Below, piece after piece: positions 1 through 9,007 of a stretch of 64,000 bases of DNA. Source of the DNA: Candidatus Fermentibacter sp. (GTDB lineage Bacteria; Fermentibacterota; Fermentibacteria; Fermentibacterales; Fermentibacteraceae). The notes under the pieces are model-generated. The model was not told the DNA's origin. It searched no databases and saw only the letters and a program-made list of their open reading frames with translations. Positions within the stretch are counted from its first letter, which is position 1; every line of letters begins with the position of its first letter. The stretch spans positions 83,981-147,980 of the forward strand of contig JAUCPW010000004.1 of NCBI GenBank assembly GCA_030373045.1, written 5' to 3'. The position numbers and the translations under genes were made by a program.

Positions 1-565
1 CGATCCTGCCGCCCTCCGATCCGTACTTGAAGGCGTTCATCACGAGATTTGTAACGACGCGCCTGAGGAAGCTAGGAGAGCCCATGACGGTCACGGGTTC
101 GGACGGGATCGTACCCGTCAGGGTCCTGCCCTTCTGGGTGACGAGGGGTTCCCAGAGATGGATGATCCCGCTGCAGAGAGCAGCCAGGTCGATCTTCTCG
201 GACTGCACCTCGTAGAGCTTCGATGCCAGCGTGCCCAGATCCAGGATGTCGTCCACGAGGGGAAGAAGCTCCTCCGCCCTCAGCCGTGCCTTCTGCACCA
301 TCTCCCGCGCGCGCACCGGCTCGGAGTCGAGATAGCTGTCGCTCACCGTGGACAGGAGCGCGATCATCGCCGAAAGAGGGCTCTTCAGCTCATGGCCGAG
401 TATCCTGAGTATGTCGGCCGGGGACGGCTCGTCGCTCGACAGGAACTCGTCGAGCATGCCCCGCACCTCGGCGATCCCGGGCACCGAACCGCCGCAGCCC
501 GCCTCGGCTTCTGCCAGCCTGTCCCGAGCCTGACCAAGGAGTTCCCATGGGTCGTCTCTCATCAT
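1..565 (-). CDS. Sensor histidine kinase, C-terminus cut by window edge
   Basis: Reads leftward from an ATG at 565 (a second ATG follows at 562) and runs off the window start, so about 188 residues are visible. The H-box HELKSPLSA has its phospho-accepting His at residue 58, followed by a helical dimerisation region. The N-box of the ATPase domain (TNLVMNAFKYG) lies just before the truncation. Only about 55 residues precede the H-box and they hold no membrane segment or PAS domain, so this is a short, probably cytoplasmic kinase whose input may come from a partner or from the missing part. It is divergent from the glycosyltransferase at 623. No response regulator is visible on this side. Confidence 0.85.
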   Translation of the reverse strand, partial: MMRDDPWELLGQARDRLAEAEAGCGGSVPGIAEVRGMLDEFLSSDEPSPADILRILGHELKSPLSAMIALLSTVSDSYLDSEPVRAREMVQKARLRAEELLPLVDDILDLGTLASKLYEVQSEKIDLAALCSGIIHLWEPLVTQKGRTLTGTIPSEPVTVMGSPSFLRRVVTNLVMNAFKYGSEGGRI

Positions 566-622
566 AGCCTCCCGACCTTGCACAATGGACTCATGGAGCT
601 ATTATCGTCATCGGAGGAGCAG

Positions 623-1762
623 ATGAGGATTCTCCTGATATCGACTTCCTTCCCCTCGCCCGATGCTGACGGCTCGGAAGCCGCCGGTTCGTTCGCCCTG
701 GACTTCTCGACCTCCCTGTCCAGGAAGGCGGATGTTTCGGTGGTATGCCCTGCCCTGTCGCGGTCTCTGGAGAAAGGGCCGCCCGAAATACGGCGCTTCG
801 CAGTGCCCCGGCTCCCGCTCGGCGACATCAAACCCTCTTCTCCGGCCTCCTGGCCGCGCATCGCCTCGGTTCTGTCGTCGGGTCAGAAGGCGGTCGATGC
901 CGCAGTCGACGAATTCCAGCCGGACCACATCCTCGCACTCTGGGCACTCCCTTCGGGCTGGTGGGCAAGGAAGGCTGCCGGGCGCAGACGGATCGGATAC
1001 AGCACCTGGTCGCTGGGCAGCGACATATGGTCACTCGGCCGCATCCCGTTCGTGAAGTCGGCCTTGAGATCAGTACTGGCCGGCTCGCAGTGCAGGTTCG
1101 CCGACGGGATCAGGCTTTGCTCCGATGTCGAGAAGATCTGCGGCAGGAAGTGCCTGTTCCTACCCAGCAGCAGAGATCTCGGCATCGATACCCCTCCCGC
1201 GAAGCGTTCCTCTCCGCCCTACAGGCTCGCATTCCTCGGTCGCTGGCACAGGAACAAGGGCATCGACATCCTCATGGAAGTGCTTGATATGCTTACCGAT
1301 GCAGATTGGCAGATGATCGAGGAGGTTCGTCTCTTCGGTGGCGGCCCGCTGTGTGATCTGGTGAACTCAAGCGCAGCCGGATTGCAGAGAGCGGGCAGAC
1401 CTGTCAGAACCGGGGGTTACATCGGGAGGGCGGAGGCAGCCGACCTTCTCTGCTGGGCTGACTTTATCCTCATACCTTCGCGGATAGAGAGCATCCCTGT
1501 GATCTTGTCGGATGCACTGCAGTCACGCACGCCGCTGATAGTGAGTACAGCCGGCGATCTCGCCGAGCTGGTCGGCTCATCCCTGCTGGGAGTGGCGGCA
1601 CACGGTGTCCCATCGCCAGAATCGTTCATCACAGCTGTGCGAGAGGCGCTAGCTCTAGGTCCATCTACTTTCAGAGACGGGATCGAGAGGACTTCGGCAT
1701 CGTTCGACCCCGACGGGGCATCGGCCATGTTTCTTGAGGAGATTGCTACTTCCGGGCGATGA
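623..1762 (+). CDS. Glycosyltransferase family 4-like
   Basis: 379 residues. I start at the ATG at 623 because GGAGGAG (613-619) sits just upstream and the protein then opens with MRILLISTSFPSP, a typical GT-B first strand; the open frame further upstream (from 158) lies over the histidine kinase and is spurious. The C-terminal half shows the GT4 pattern: FLGRWHRNKGIDIL, then FGGGPL, then the acidic donor-binding motif SRIESIPVILSDAL, where an Asp takes the place of the second Glu of EX7E. It probably transfers a nucleotide-activated sugar to a lipid-linked glycan; donor and acceptor cannot be told. It converges on the methyltransferase at 1746 with a 17-base overlap. Confidence 0.82.
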   Translation: MRILLISTSFPSPDADGSEAAGSFALDFSTSLSRKADVSVVCPALSRSLEKGPPEIRRFAVPRLPLGDIKPSSPASWPRIASVLSSGQKAVDAAVDEFQPDHILALWALPSGWWARKAAGRRRIGYSTWSLGSDIWSLGRIPFVKSALRSVLAGSQCRFADGIRLCSDVEKICGRKCLFLPSSRDLGIDTPPAKRSSPPYRLAFLGRWHRNKGIDILMEVLDMLTDADWQMIEEVRLFGGGPLCDLVNSSAAGLQRAGRPVRTGGYIGRAEAADLLCWADFILIPSRIESIPVILSDALQSRTPLIVSTAGDLAELVGSSLLGVAAHGVPSPESFITAVREALALGPSTFRDGIERTSASFDPDGASAMFLEEIATSGR

Positions 1763-2381
1763 AGAGGTGTCCGATCGTGCTCTCTGAATAGCTCCTGCCG
1801 AGTGACCGCTTCCTGGATGCAGTCCTGAAAAGTGACCTTATCGGGCTCGAAACGATTCCTGTAACAGGTCTGAGAGCCCTCAGCAGCCTCATGTCGAACC
1901 CCGTCATGAAACCGATCAGAACCAGTAGATAGTCGCCCCATGGAGCGCAATGCACATCACGGAACCGGGACAAGAGTGCCATGAGTCCTGTCGAGGTGTA
2001 CCTGGAATGATCGGACGGGCTGCCGTGGAAAGGATAGAGAAAAGGGACATACCCGATGAAGGCGCCTTTCGCCGACAGAGCCCCATGGATTTCTCTCACG
2101 GCCGCATGTGGATCCTCCAGATGCTCCAGGACGGAGAAGCAGAGTATCGCATCGATCGAACCCGGCCTGAACGGCAGGAAATGGGCGTCGGCGACAATAT
2201 CCGGATGCATGTCTGAACACCTGTCCAGCGATAGAACGTTCCTGCATGCGTTACCGCCGATATTACCGGCAAGCCCGGATCCGTCCCCTCCCCCGACGTC
2301 CACTGCGATCGGTGCCGAACCGACCAGCCGGGCTGCTTCGTTCAGCAACCTTCGGTAATCGTCCTGCCATCCGGCAACCAT
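1746..2381 (-). CDS. Class I SAM-dependent methyltransferase
   Basis: 211 residues. Motif I is AVDVGGGDGSGLAG; motif II is around ADAHFLPFRPGSIDAILCF and is followed by SVLEHLEDP, typical of the Methyltransf_11 family. No membrane segments. It starts 4 bases after the stop of the next methyltransferase upstream, so it is the last gene of the leftward glycan operon. Likely a methylation or glycan-tailoring step; the substrate is unknown. The 3' end overlaps the end of the convergent glycosyltransferase. Confidence 0.82.
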   Translation of the reverse strand: MVAGWQDDYRRLLNEAARLVGSAPIAVDVGGGDGSGLAGNIGGNACRNVLSLDRCSDMHPDIVADAHFLPFRPGSIDAILCFSVLEHLEDPHAAVREIHGALSAKGAFIGYVPFLYPFHGSPSDHSRYTSTGLMALLSRFRDVHCAPWGDYLLVLIGFMTGFDMRLLRALRPVTGIVSSPIRSLFRTASRKRSLGRSYSESTIGHLFIARK

Positions 2382-2385
2382 CCCG

Positions 2386-3015
2386 TCAGGCCCTTCGGAA
2401 AACGAACATGACGTTGCTGTATCTCCATCTCGAAGCGCCTGATGAGCGGCTGCTCCTCTCCAGTTCGCGGGCAGCCATGCCGGCCGCCAGCCGCCGCGGG
2501 ACCAGGCCGAGCTGCATCAGATAGTCCGTGAGTCGCCGGGATACTCTCAGCGTGATCCTTTTCTGCAGACTGAGACCTTCCGCGGCAAAGATCCCCGAAA
2601 CGACCTCCTCCGACACATAGTCTCCGTGTCCGGTTCTGATATTGTCCACGACAACGACATGCCCACCTGGCCGCATGTACCGGCCGATGCCCCTGATCGA
2701 TTCGAGCTTCCCTACGAGGTGAAGAGGTCTCAGCAGGTTCTGGAGTACTGCGAGATCCGCCGAGCCGAACCTGACCGGGATGTCAGGCAGGGCAGCAGCG
2801 CAGTAGAGACCATCCCCCCTGGAGCTGGCGAACTTCAACAGGTCGAGATCGGGGTCGAAACCGACCGCCCGGTAACCGATGTTCTCGAAGATCTTCGACA
2901 TCCTCCCCCAGCCGCACCCGATATCGATAGCCAAACCCCCGGAGCCACGTGGGATATGCCTCAGGTAGGCTAGCTCCTGCACCATTGTGATGTAGTCGGT
3001 CTTCACGCCGAACAC
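2386..3015 (-). CDS. Class I SAM-dependent methyltransferase
   Basis: About 209 residues from a GTG at 3015. An ATG at 3120 in the same frame would overlap the flippase gene by 71 bases and give a tryptophan-rich, unlikely N-terminus, so I prefer the first in-frame start after the flippase stop; the true start is uncertain. Motif I is AIDIGCGWGRMSKIF, followed by VGFDPDLDLLKFA and by LAVLQNLLRPLHL, where the usual VLEH-type motif is changed. It is the second of two adjacent methyltransferases at the end of the glycan operon; substrate unknown. Confidence 0.75.
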   Translation of the reverse strand: MFGVKTDYITMVQELAYLRHIPRGSGGLAIDIGCGWGRMSKIFENIGYRAVGFDPDLDLLKFASSRGDGLYCAAALPDIPVRFGSADLAVLQNLLRPLHLVGKLESIRGIGRYMRPGGHVVVVDNIRTGHGDYVSEEVVSGIFAAEGLSLQKRITLRVSRRLTDYLMQLGLVPRRLAAGMAARELERSSRSSGASRWRYSNVMFVFRRA

Positions 3016-3049
3016 GTCGAAGGGATCGGCAAGATTCAGCCCGTTCTTG

Positions 3050-3997
3050 TCAAACCTTGGTCTTCGCAGCCCGAAACCTCCCCAGGCCCAGAAACACCAG
3101 GAACAGAAGGACGTCCACACACATCAGCCACAATCTCACTATCACCGAGACGAGGACCAGTTCGTTGCGATTCGAGACGAAGCCTGCGGTCTCGAGGAAC
3201 ACCAGTTCCCTGATGCCTATTCCTCCCGGAGTTATCAGCGCAAGATAACCAGCAAGCCACGAAACCGTATAGGTAGCACACATCTGCAACGCGTCCAGCC
3301 CGCTGGTATGAGCCCAGGACTTTAGCAGGAAATGCCAGGCCAGGATGTAGAAAGCCCATCCGCTGACAGTCACGATGAACAGCAGCAGGCATTTCCCAGC
3401 CGGGAGACTTCTTCCGCTTACCCCGTCGATTGCGGACCTTATTCTGGAGCCCTCGTGCAGGAGTTTTTCCGAGACCTTTCGGACAGGGAGGAGATAGTCG
3501 TTCCTGAACAGTACCAGGATGATCAGAAAGAGAACCATAAGCAAACCCGGAACTGCGATCCCGGACCAGATAGGTGCCAGGATCAGGGCTGCGGACACCA
3601 GGAGGGCGGCCGTAGTGCTGAGGACCATCAGATCGATGTTGGACCTGACGAGCGGACCTGCTCCGACAGTTTCCTTCGCGGCATTGTACTGGTAGACGAC
3701 ACCCCAGAACCGGCCGGGAAGGTAGCGGACGATTTGCCCGGTAAAGAACAGCTCGAAGACGACGGGGAACGGTACTGCCTTCCCCTTCTGTGCCGACAGG
3801 AGTATCTGGAAGGATGCGGCGTTGTGAAGGGAGCCCACAGCGCAAAACAGGAATGAAAGCAGGAACATCACCGGCGATCCAGGAACAAGGGAGGCTTCAG
3901 TATCATCGACCGCATTCACGAAGAGCACACAGATCCAGGCAACAGCCATCAAGGCGAGAACAAGACCGGTGATCCGCCTCAACCTTCCGAGATTCAT
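3050..3997 (-). CDS. Lysylphosphatidylglycerol-synthase-TM-like integral membrane protein
   Basis: 315 residues with about eight hydrophobic segments. The pattern (TGQIVRYLPGRFWG in the middle; LAGYLALITPGGIGIRELVF near the C-terminus) is that of the LPG_synthase_TM / UPF0104 family, often found beside glycosyltransferases and thought to act in lipid flipping or as a glycosyltransferase accessory. The ATG at 3997 is chosen because it overlaps the ATP-grasp stop as ATGA, the usual coupling in this operon. Inference: it may move or present a polyprenyl-linked intermediate of the cluster's glycan. Confidence 0.75.
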   Translation of the reverse strand: MNLGRLRRITGLVLALMAVAWICVLFVNAVDDTEASLVPGSPVMFLLSFLFCAVGSLHNAASFQILLSAQKGKAVPFPVVFELFFTGQIVRYLPGRFWGVVYQYNAAKETVGAGPLVRSNIDLMVLSTTAALLVSAALILAPIWSGIAVPGLLMVLFLIILVLFRNDYLLPVRKVSEKLLHEGSRIRSAIDGVSGRSLPAGKCLLLFIVTVSGWAFYILAWHFLLKSWAHTSGLDALQMCATYTVSWLAGYLALITPGGIGIRELVFLETAGFVSNRNELVLVSVIVRLWLMCVDVLLFLVFLGLGRFRAAKTKV

Positions 3998-5226
3998 CCC
4001 GAACCCTTCAGGAGCCGAAGCATCATCCTCGCGACCCAACGGCTCCTGAGCCCCGGTAACCTGAAATCATACATCGCTACGCAGTCGGCATTCTTCAGAA
4101 ACCCGACAGCGTCACGGATGCGGACGGACCTGTCATGCCCCGCGGCCGCCATCAGAAGGCGCTCGGCGTTGACCCATGTGCATCCCGCCGCTGCGTGTGA
4201 AGAGGAGGCAGGCTCCGCTCCCAGAAGAGCCCTGTAAGCCTCGCGGCCCATGGCAAGACCTGCTCGGAACGGCAGCAGCACCTGGAGCCAGGGTCTCGGA
4301 TTCATCTCGATCAGCCGGAGCCGCCCCTCCTTGTCTGCTAGAAAAGGAAGCTCTGCCAGCCCTATCAGACCCGTCTCCTCTGCTATCCTGCCGGCGATGA
4401 CGTCGTGAGCTGAAGGATCGAGTGTCTCGACCACGCAGGCCGTGCCACCGTTCAGAGGGTATTTGACTCGTTCTGCCGCTCTTGTTACGAGGAGCCCTCC
4501 AAGCGGACCCCTGACGCAGTGGAGCAGCTCCTCGCCATCCGCTGATCTTTCGAGCCGCTGCTGGATGATCCAGTTCCTGCACAGACTCCAGCTCCCAGAG
4601 ATACGGGTCTCGAAGGCGGAAGGGCTCTCCTCCGGCGGAGAGACGAAGAGCTTTGCTCCCCGCAGTCCGAGCTCCATCGAATAGGGTTTGAGGGATGGCT
4701 TTGCCACGATGTCGCCTCCGAGCGAACGCTTCGCCTCGGAAGCCTTGGCGGGGCTGTCGGCCCTCGCCCACGGAGCGAGGATGTCATCGAGGCCTCTGCT
4801 CCTGAGAAACTCGAAGAGCTCGCACTTGTCCAGTCCACCCATTTTCAGATGCCTGCACCTGCCTGTTTCGACGAGATCATCGAAGAGAGGCAGGAACTCC
4901 AGCAGGAGCCGGAGACCGCCATCCTCGGTCGCGAAAACCGGCAGAGGAGATCCATACCTGCTGCACAGCCCCTCGAGGATTCTGCGGAGCTGCCCGGCCG
5001 TCTCCTCGGGTTCCACTGGCGGCCATTGCAGGATGGTGTGCGAGATGCAGCCGCTCTGGTTCGCGAGGATGCTTCTTCTGCCGAGGGAAACAATCGCGTA
5101 CTCGAGACCGAAGTGAGCAAACTCCTCCGCAAGGGATGCCGCGACTATCTCGCTGCCGCCGGATATCAGGACTGCAGGCCTGATATGCATCTGCGACGTA
5201 TCGGCGATATGCATGTCGTCTCTCAT
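3994..5226 (-). CDS. ATP-grasp family ligase
   Basis: About 410 residues from ATG 5226; ATGs at 5310, 5214 and 5190 are also possible, and the family-like strand RPAVLISGGSEIVAASLA begins near the last one. A GGAG lies 8-11 bases before 5226. The C-terminal ATP-grasp core is recognised by GLAELPFLADKEGRLRLIEM followed by NPRPWLQ, the Mg2+-binding strand. Members join a carboxylate to an amine or thiol using ATP. In a glycan cluster it might attach an amino acid or acyl group, but the substrate cannot be read from sequence. It overlaps the flippase-like gene by 4 bases. Confidence 0.75.
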   Translation of the reverse strand: MRDDMHIADTSQMHIRPAVLISGGSEIVAASLAEEFAHFGLEYAIVSLGRRSILANQSGCISHTILQWPPVEPEETAGQLRRILEGLCSRYGSPLPVFATEDGGLRLLLEFLPLFDDLVETGRCRHLKMGGLDKCELFEFLRSRGLDDILAPWARADSPAKASEAKRSLGGDIVAKPSLKPYSMELGLRGAKLFVSPPEESPSAFETRISGSWSLCRNWIIQQRLERSADGEELLHCVRGPLGGLLVTRAAERVKYPLNGGTACVVETLDPSAHDVIAGRIAEETGLIGLAELPFLADKEGRLRLIEMNPRPWLQVLLPFRAGLAMGREAYRALLGAEPASSSHAAAGCTWVNAERLLMAAAGHDRSVRIRDAVGFLKNADCVAMYDFRLPGLRSRWVARMMLRLLKGSG

Positions 5227-5436
5227 GGCCGACTCCGGGAGAATGCGCCGAAGACTGTGCACGACACCGTGACCCTGCCATCGGAGTGTCCCATCGCCAT
5301 GCTGTTCCAAGATTTACTGCCGGAGATGCTGCGAAGGAAATCGTGCATGCTCAGAATCATCATCCTTTTCAACGGGCGACTCACTTCTCGGTCACAATCG
5401 GAATCCGGATGACAGCCCTCTATTCCAGGGTATCTA

Positions 5437-6189
5437 TCAACAACTGCAAGTACGCCTTCGTGCGGCCGCTACGAGTGAGCTGCCCGCCGGAAACCGGAAG
5501 CCGGCACGGAGCAGACCGGCCTCCACGCAAAGATAGGCCCCGAGCACCGAGCTGACAAAACGGCCCGGTCTGAACTCCCTCTCGTCGATTGAAACATTTC
5601 TGCCGGCCCCGTGAAGGTTTCTCGAAACAGCCAGGAATGGAACAGGTGCCATCATGAAGTGGCTGCAGAAGACCGCCTCGAAACCGCTGTCTCCTAGCAG
5701 GTTCAGCAGAGAACGCCTCGTGTAGCGCTTGAAGTGCCCGCAAGCCGTGTCATATCTGCTCCAGAGCGACGGCATGGCTGGCACGGTGACTATCAGCAGC
5801 CCATCGGGCGCAAGGGCCTGCGATGCCGACACCAGTACACCGCGGTCGTCACCGAAGTGCTCCAGGACATCCAGAATCAGCAGGGCGTCGAAGTACTCTC
5901 GGAACGGCGGAGCGGTAATGTCCGAGCGAACCAGCACAACGCCCCGAGGACGGGCCGAAGCTGCTTCGGCCAAGGTGATGTCCGTGCCCACAACCAGAGA
6001 CGAGCCTGCGGATCGTGCGATCGCCGCGGAGGACCAGCCGGTGCCGCATCCTTCGTCGAGCACTGATGCGGATGTTTTCGCGAGCTTCCGCAGGAGATGC
6101 GCGACGAGTCCGGCCCGCGCACGGAACCAGGGATGCGTCTCTTCGGCCCTCTTGAGTAGTCCGTGCAGGGCGGGGTCGTAGCCCAACAA
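5437..6189 (-). CDS. Class I SAM-dependent methyltransferase
   Basis: 250 residues from a TTG at 6189, directly after the WecE stop codon. Motif I is VLDEGCGTGWSSAAIA; the acidic loop is VGTDITLAEA; the catalytic-region motif LILDVLEHFGDD matches Methyltransf_11/12 enzymes. The tail SRYDTACGHFKRYTRRSLL resembles methyltransferases of polysaccharide clusters. Third methyltransferase of the operon. The 210 bases between its stop and the chosen start of the ATP-grasp gene hold no clear terminator. Confidence 0.8.
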   Translation of the reverse strand: MLGYDPALHGLLKRAEETHPWFRARAGLVAHLLRKLAKTSASVLDEGCGTGWSSAAIARSAGSSLVVGTDITLAEAASARPRGVVLVRSDITAPPFREYFDALLILDVLEHFGDDRGVLVSASQALAPDGLLIVTVPAMPSLWSRYDTACGHFKRYTRRSLLNLLGDSGFEAVFCSHFMMAPVPFLAVSRNLHGAGRNVSIDEREFRPGRFVSSVLGAYLCVEAGLLRAGFRFPAGSSLVAAARRRTCSC

Positions 6190-7329
6190 TCAGGTCCCGG
6201 AGTCCAGGACCGCTCCTATGACGTCATCCTGCTCGGCATCGGACATCGACGGGAAGAACGGGAGTCTGAGGAGACGCACGCCGGCCGACTCGGCCACCGG
6301 GCACTGACCCGGCCTTCCACCAAACGAAACGCCCATTCTCGACAGGTGAAGGGGCTGATAGTGGAACACCGCGAGTATGCCCCTCGCCGCGAGATGTGCG
6401 ATGAGTCCGTCGCGGGAGGCCTTGTCGGGCATGACGAGCGGAAAGAGGTGCCAGGCCGGGTCGCAGTGGGCCGGCACTTCCTGGAAGCGGACCCCCCTGG
6501 TCGAGACCCACCCGGCCAGGCCTTCGGTGTACCTCCTCCAGATGGCCTCCCTGCGCCGCTGGATCTCCCCTGCAGCCTCGAGCTGGGCCAGCAGGAACGC
6601 GGCCAGCATGTCCGACAGCACGTAGCTGGAACCCAGGTCCACCCACGTGTAGCGGTCCACCTGGCCGTCGAGGAACCGCGCGCGATCGGTTCCCTTGTCG
6701 CGCAGGATCCGCGCCCGCTCGAAGTAGCGCGGATCGTTGACCAGGAGGGCTCCGCCCTCGCCGCAGGTGATGTTCTTCGTCTCGTGGAAGCTCAGTGTCG
6801 AGAGGGGCGCCATCGAGCCCAGACCCATCCCCCGGTACCTGCCGAACAGGCCGTGCGCGGCATCCTCGATCAGCACGGCACCGCATCCGCCTGCGATCTC
6901 CGAGAGCCTGTCCATCTCGCAGCCCACGCCGCCGTAGTGCACCGCCACGATCGCACGGGTGCGGGGCGTGACCAGGTCTTCGACGAGCGATTCATCGATG
7001 TTGAGCGTGTCGGGCCTGATGTCGGCGAAGACGGGGACCGCCCCCCGCGAGGCGAAGGCCAGCGCGGTGGAAACGAAAGTGTACGAGGGGACGATGACCT
7101 CGTCACCCGGTGAGAGGTCGAGGAGGTAGGCGCACATCTCGAGGGCGTGGGTGCAGGAGGGGGTCAGGAGGGCGTGCGGGGCTCCCGTCACAGCCTCGAG
7201 TTCACTCTCGCACCTCCGGCAGAACGGGCCGTTGCCGGCCACGAAACCGTTCTCGACGGCCTGACGGATGTATTCGAGCTCCCGGCCGCCCAGCCCGGCC
7301 CTGTTGAATGGAATCCTGTAGGTCGTCAC
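6190..7329 (-). CDS. wecE: dTDP-4-amino-4,6-dideoxygalactose transaminase (WecE-like)
   Basis: 379 residues; the family is about 376. Makes dTDP-4-amino-4,6-dideoxy-galactose from the 4-keto sugar and glutamate, using PLP. Similarity to enterobacterial WecE is visible along the whole length: IPFNRAGLGGRELEYI, LLTPSCTHALEM, PGDEVIVPSYTFVSTALAF, VHYGGVGCEMD, then the PLP-lysine motif SFHETKNIT (Lys185) and LRDKGTDRARFLDGQVDRYTW. The start is GTG, overlapping the wecD stop as GTGA. With wecD upstream it makes dTDP-Fuc4NAc, a surface-glycan sugar. Confidence 0.9.
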   Translation of the reverse strand: MTTYRIPFNRAGLGGRELEYIRQAVENGFVAGNGPFCRRCESELEAVTGAPHALLTPSCTHALEMCAYLLDLSPGDEVIVPSYTFVSTALAFASRGAVPVFADIRPDTLNIDESLVEDLVTPRTRAIVAVHYGGVGCEMDRLSEIAGGCGAVLIEDAAHGLFGRYRGMGLGSMAPLSTLSFHETKNITCGEGGALLVNDPRYFERARILRDKGTDRARFLDGQVDRYTWVDLGSSYVLSDMLAAFLLAQLEAAGEIQRRREAIWRRYTEGLAGWVSTRGVRFQEVPAHCDPAWHLFPLVMPDKASRDGLIAHLAARGILAVFHYQPLHLSRMGVSFGGRPGQCPVAESAGVRLLRLPFFPSMSDAEQDDVIGAVLDSGT

Positions 7330-8057
7330 GTCTTCGGCCCGAGCGAAGGCCAGTAGTGGAACCAGATCCCCATCCTGTCGGTGACGAACCCGAGACGCTC
7401 GTAGAATCCCATGGCCCCGGCGGTGCCGGCCTGTGTCACCACGGAGACATGCGCGACGCCGGCATCACCCAGGATCCTGGAAGCCGCCGAAACGAGCGCC
7501 TTCCCGAGCCCCGCGCTCCTGTTCCCGGGAGCCACGCCGAGGAGCTCGATCACACCTTCTCCAGCCCGATCCCGCACCGCACAGTACCCCCCGGGTCTGC
7601 CGGCATCCCCGGCGACCAGCAGCGTACAGCGGGGATCGGAGAAGCACTTCCGCATCCAGTACGAGAACATGGCCGACGCTCTCTTCCTGCCGAAACCCGG
7701 ATCGACGAAGAATCGCGAGGAAGTGTGGTTTTCCGTCGCGAGGTCCTCGAGCAGGGGGATGTCTGACGGGATAGCTCTCCTGACCGGTCCGGCGGTCTCT
7801 GAGGCAGGGATCCTGGCAGTTTCGACCCTCATCTCCGCACGGATCCCCGCCGCGCGCATGCCTAGCCCGTGAGCCGACCCGAGGCTCGGGCCGTCTCCGG
7901 GGTCGGCCAGGAAGTAGAGGCAGTCGACCGCGTTCGACGAGCACCATGACTTCACGCTGGCTGCCTGGGCCGGCGTCATCCCCACACGCGCATATCTGGC
8001 GATGCGGAGCCCGAAGAAGGACGAATCCCATTCCAGCATCGAGCAGAGCCGCGTCAC
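7326..8057 (-). CDS. wecD: dTDP-fucosamine N-acetyltransferase (WecD-like GNAT)
   Basis: 243 residues from a GTG at 8057 that overlaps the upstream stop as GTGA; ATGs at 8069 and 8039 are alternatives. The N-terminus LEWDSSFFGLRIARY matches the WecD signature (W-x-x-x-FFG) and the C-terminal half is a GNAT domain with the acetyl-CoA loop APGNRSAGLGKALVSAA and the end FYERLGFV. WecD acetylates the 4-amino group made by WecE; the two genes are coupled by a 4-base overlap, which supports the assignment. The enzyme is cytoplasmic. Confidence 0.82.
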   Translation of the reverse strand: MTRLCSMLEWDSSFFGLRIARYARVGMTPAQAASVKSWCSSNAVDCLYFLADPGDGPSLGSAHGLGMRAAGIRAEMRVETARIPASETAGPVRRAIPSDIPLLEDLATENHTSSRFFVDPGFGRKRASAMFSYWMRKCFSDPRCTLLVAGDAGRPGGYCAVRDRAGEGVIELLGVAPGNRSAGLGKALVSAASRILGDAGVAHVSVVTQAGTAGAMGFYERLGFVTDRMGIWFHYWPSLGPKT

Positions 8058-9007
8058 TCCGCGGACCATCCCTCTCCGCCGGTATCCTCGACGGCCGTGT
8101 ACCCGGGAATGCCCATCAGCCTGAAGTGCATCCTCGCTATGTACTCGCCTATCACGCCGAGAGAGAAGAGCTGGACTCCCGAGAAGATGGAGATGATGGA
8201 CGCGAGGAACGGGAAGCCCGGAACGCTGCCGCCGTTCTCGAAGTACCGGAAGAGCACGTACAGAAGCACTCCCACGCCGAAGATCATGAAGGCGAACCCC
8301 GCCATGCTGGCTACCTCGAGCGGGATGGTGGAGAAGCCCGTAATCATGTTGAAGGCGTGCGTGAAGAGCCTTCCGAAGGTGTAGTGCGACCTGCCGATCC
8401 GCCGGGGCTCGTGCCTCACGGTGACGGCGCCGAAGCTCCTGGTGCCCCATGTCAGGAGCACGTCGATCGAGCAGTAGGGCCCGCCGTGGGATACGAACGA
8501 GTCGCGCAGGGCTGTGCGGAAGGCCCTGAAGGCGCTGACGCGGGAGGCTGTGGCTACGCCCATCGACCTCTGGAGTACGGCCTTAGTGAGCTTCGAGGCC
8601 ATGTCGCGCGGGAGGCCGTGCCTCTCCCTGTCGGGCGAGCCGTAGACGACGTCGAAACCCTCCTCGAGTTTCGCGAGGAGCCTGGGGATCTCGGAAGGAG
8701 GATTCTGCAGATCGTCGTCGAGCGTGACTGTCACGGAGAAATGCGCCGCCCTGATGCCGCAGAGGAGGGCGTTGTGCTGGCCGCTGTTGCGCGCCAGGCG
8801 TATGCCCCTGATCCGCGGGCCGGCTTCGGAGAGCTTCCGGATCGCGCCCCAGCTCCCGTCGGTGCTAGCGTCGTCCACGAGCACCAGTTCCCAGGGAACG
8901 CCGATGGAGGACATCGCCTCCGACACGGCACGGGCGAGGCTCCCGAGCGAGTCGCGGCTCTCGTAGACCGGGACGACAACGGAGATCCCAGGCGGCAGAC
9001 CGGTCAT
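8054..9007 (-). CDS. Family 2 glycosyltransferase, ArnC/GtrB-like, membrane anchored
   Basis: 317 residues from ATG 9007, next to a purine-rich AAGGGGGAGGG; an ATG at 9022 has no such site. GT-A domain: ISVVVPVYESRDSL, LVLVDDASTDGS, then VTLDDDLQNPPSEIPRLL (the metal-binding acidic motif of polyprenyl-phosphate glycosyltransferases). Two membrane segments near the C-terminus (SMAGFAFMIFGVGVLLYVLF and SIFSGVQLFSLGVIGEYIAR) are the hallmark of the ArnC/GtrB/DPM1-like group. Likely loads a sugar onto undecaprenyl phosphate. First gene of the leftward glycan operon, followed by wecD with a 4-base overlap. Confidence 0.87.
   Translation of the reverse strand: MTGLPPGISVVVPVYESRDSLGSLARAVSEAMSSIGVPWELVLVDDASTDGSWGAIRKLSEAGPRIRGIRLARNSGQHNALLCGIRAAHFSVTVTLDDDLQNPPSEIPRLLAKLEEGFDVVYGSPDRERHGLPRDMASKLTKAVLQRSMGVATASRVSAFRAFRTALRDSFVSHGGPYCSIDVLLTWGTRSFGAVTVRHEPRRIGRSHYTFGRLFTHAFNMITGFSTIPLEVASMAGFAFMIFGVGVLLYVLFRYFENGGSVPGFPFLASIISIFSGVQLFSLGVIGEYIARMHFRLMGIPGYTAVEDTGGEGWSAE

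Noticed and set aside
158..622. Upstream part of the GT4 open frame
   Set aside because: It lies over the histidine kinase on the other strand, has no ribosome site and no family-like sequence; the ATG at 623 is well supported.
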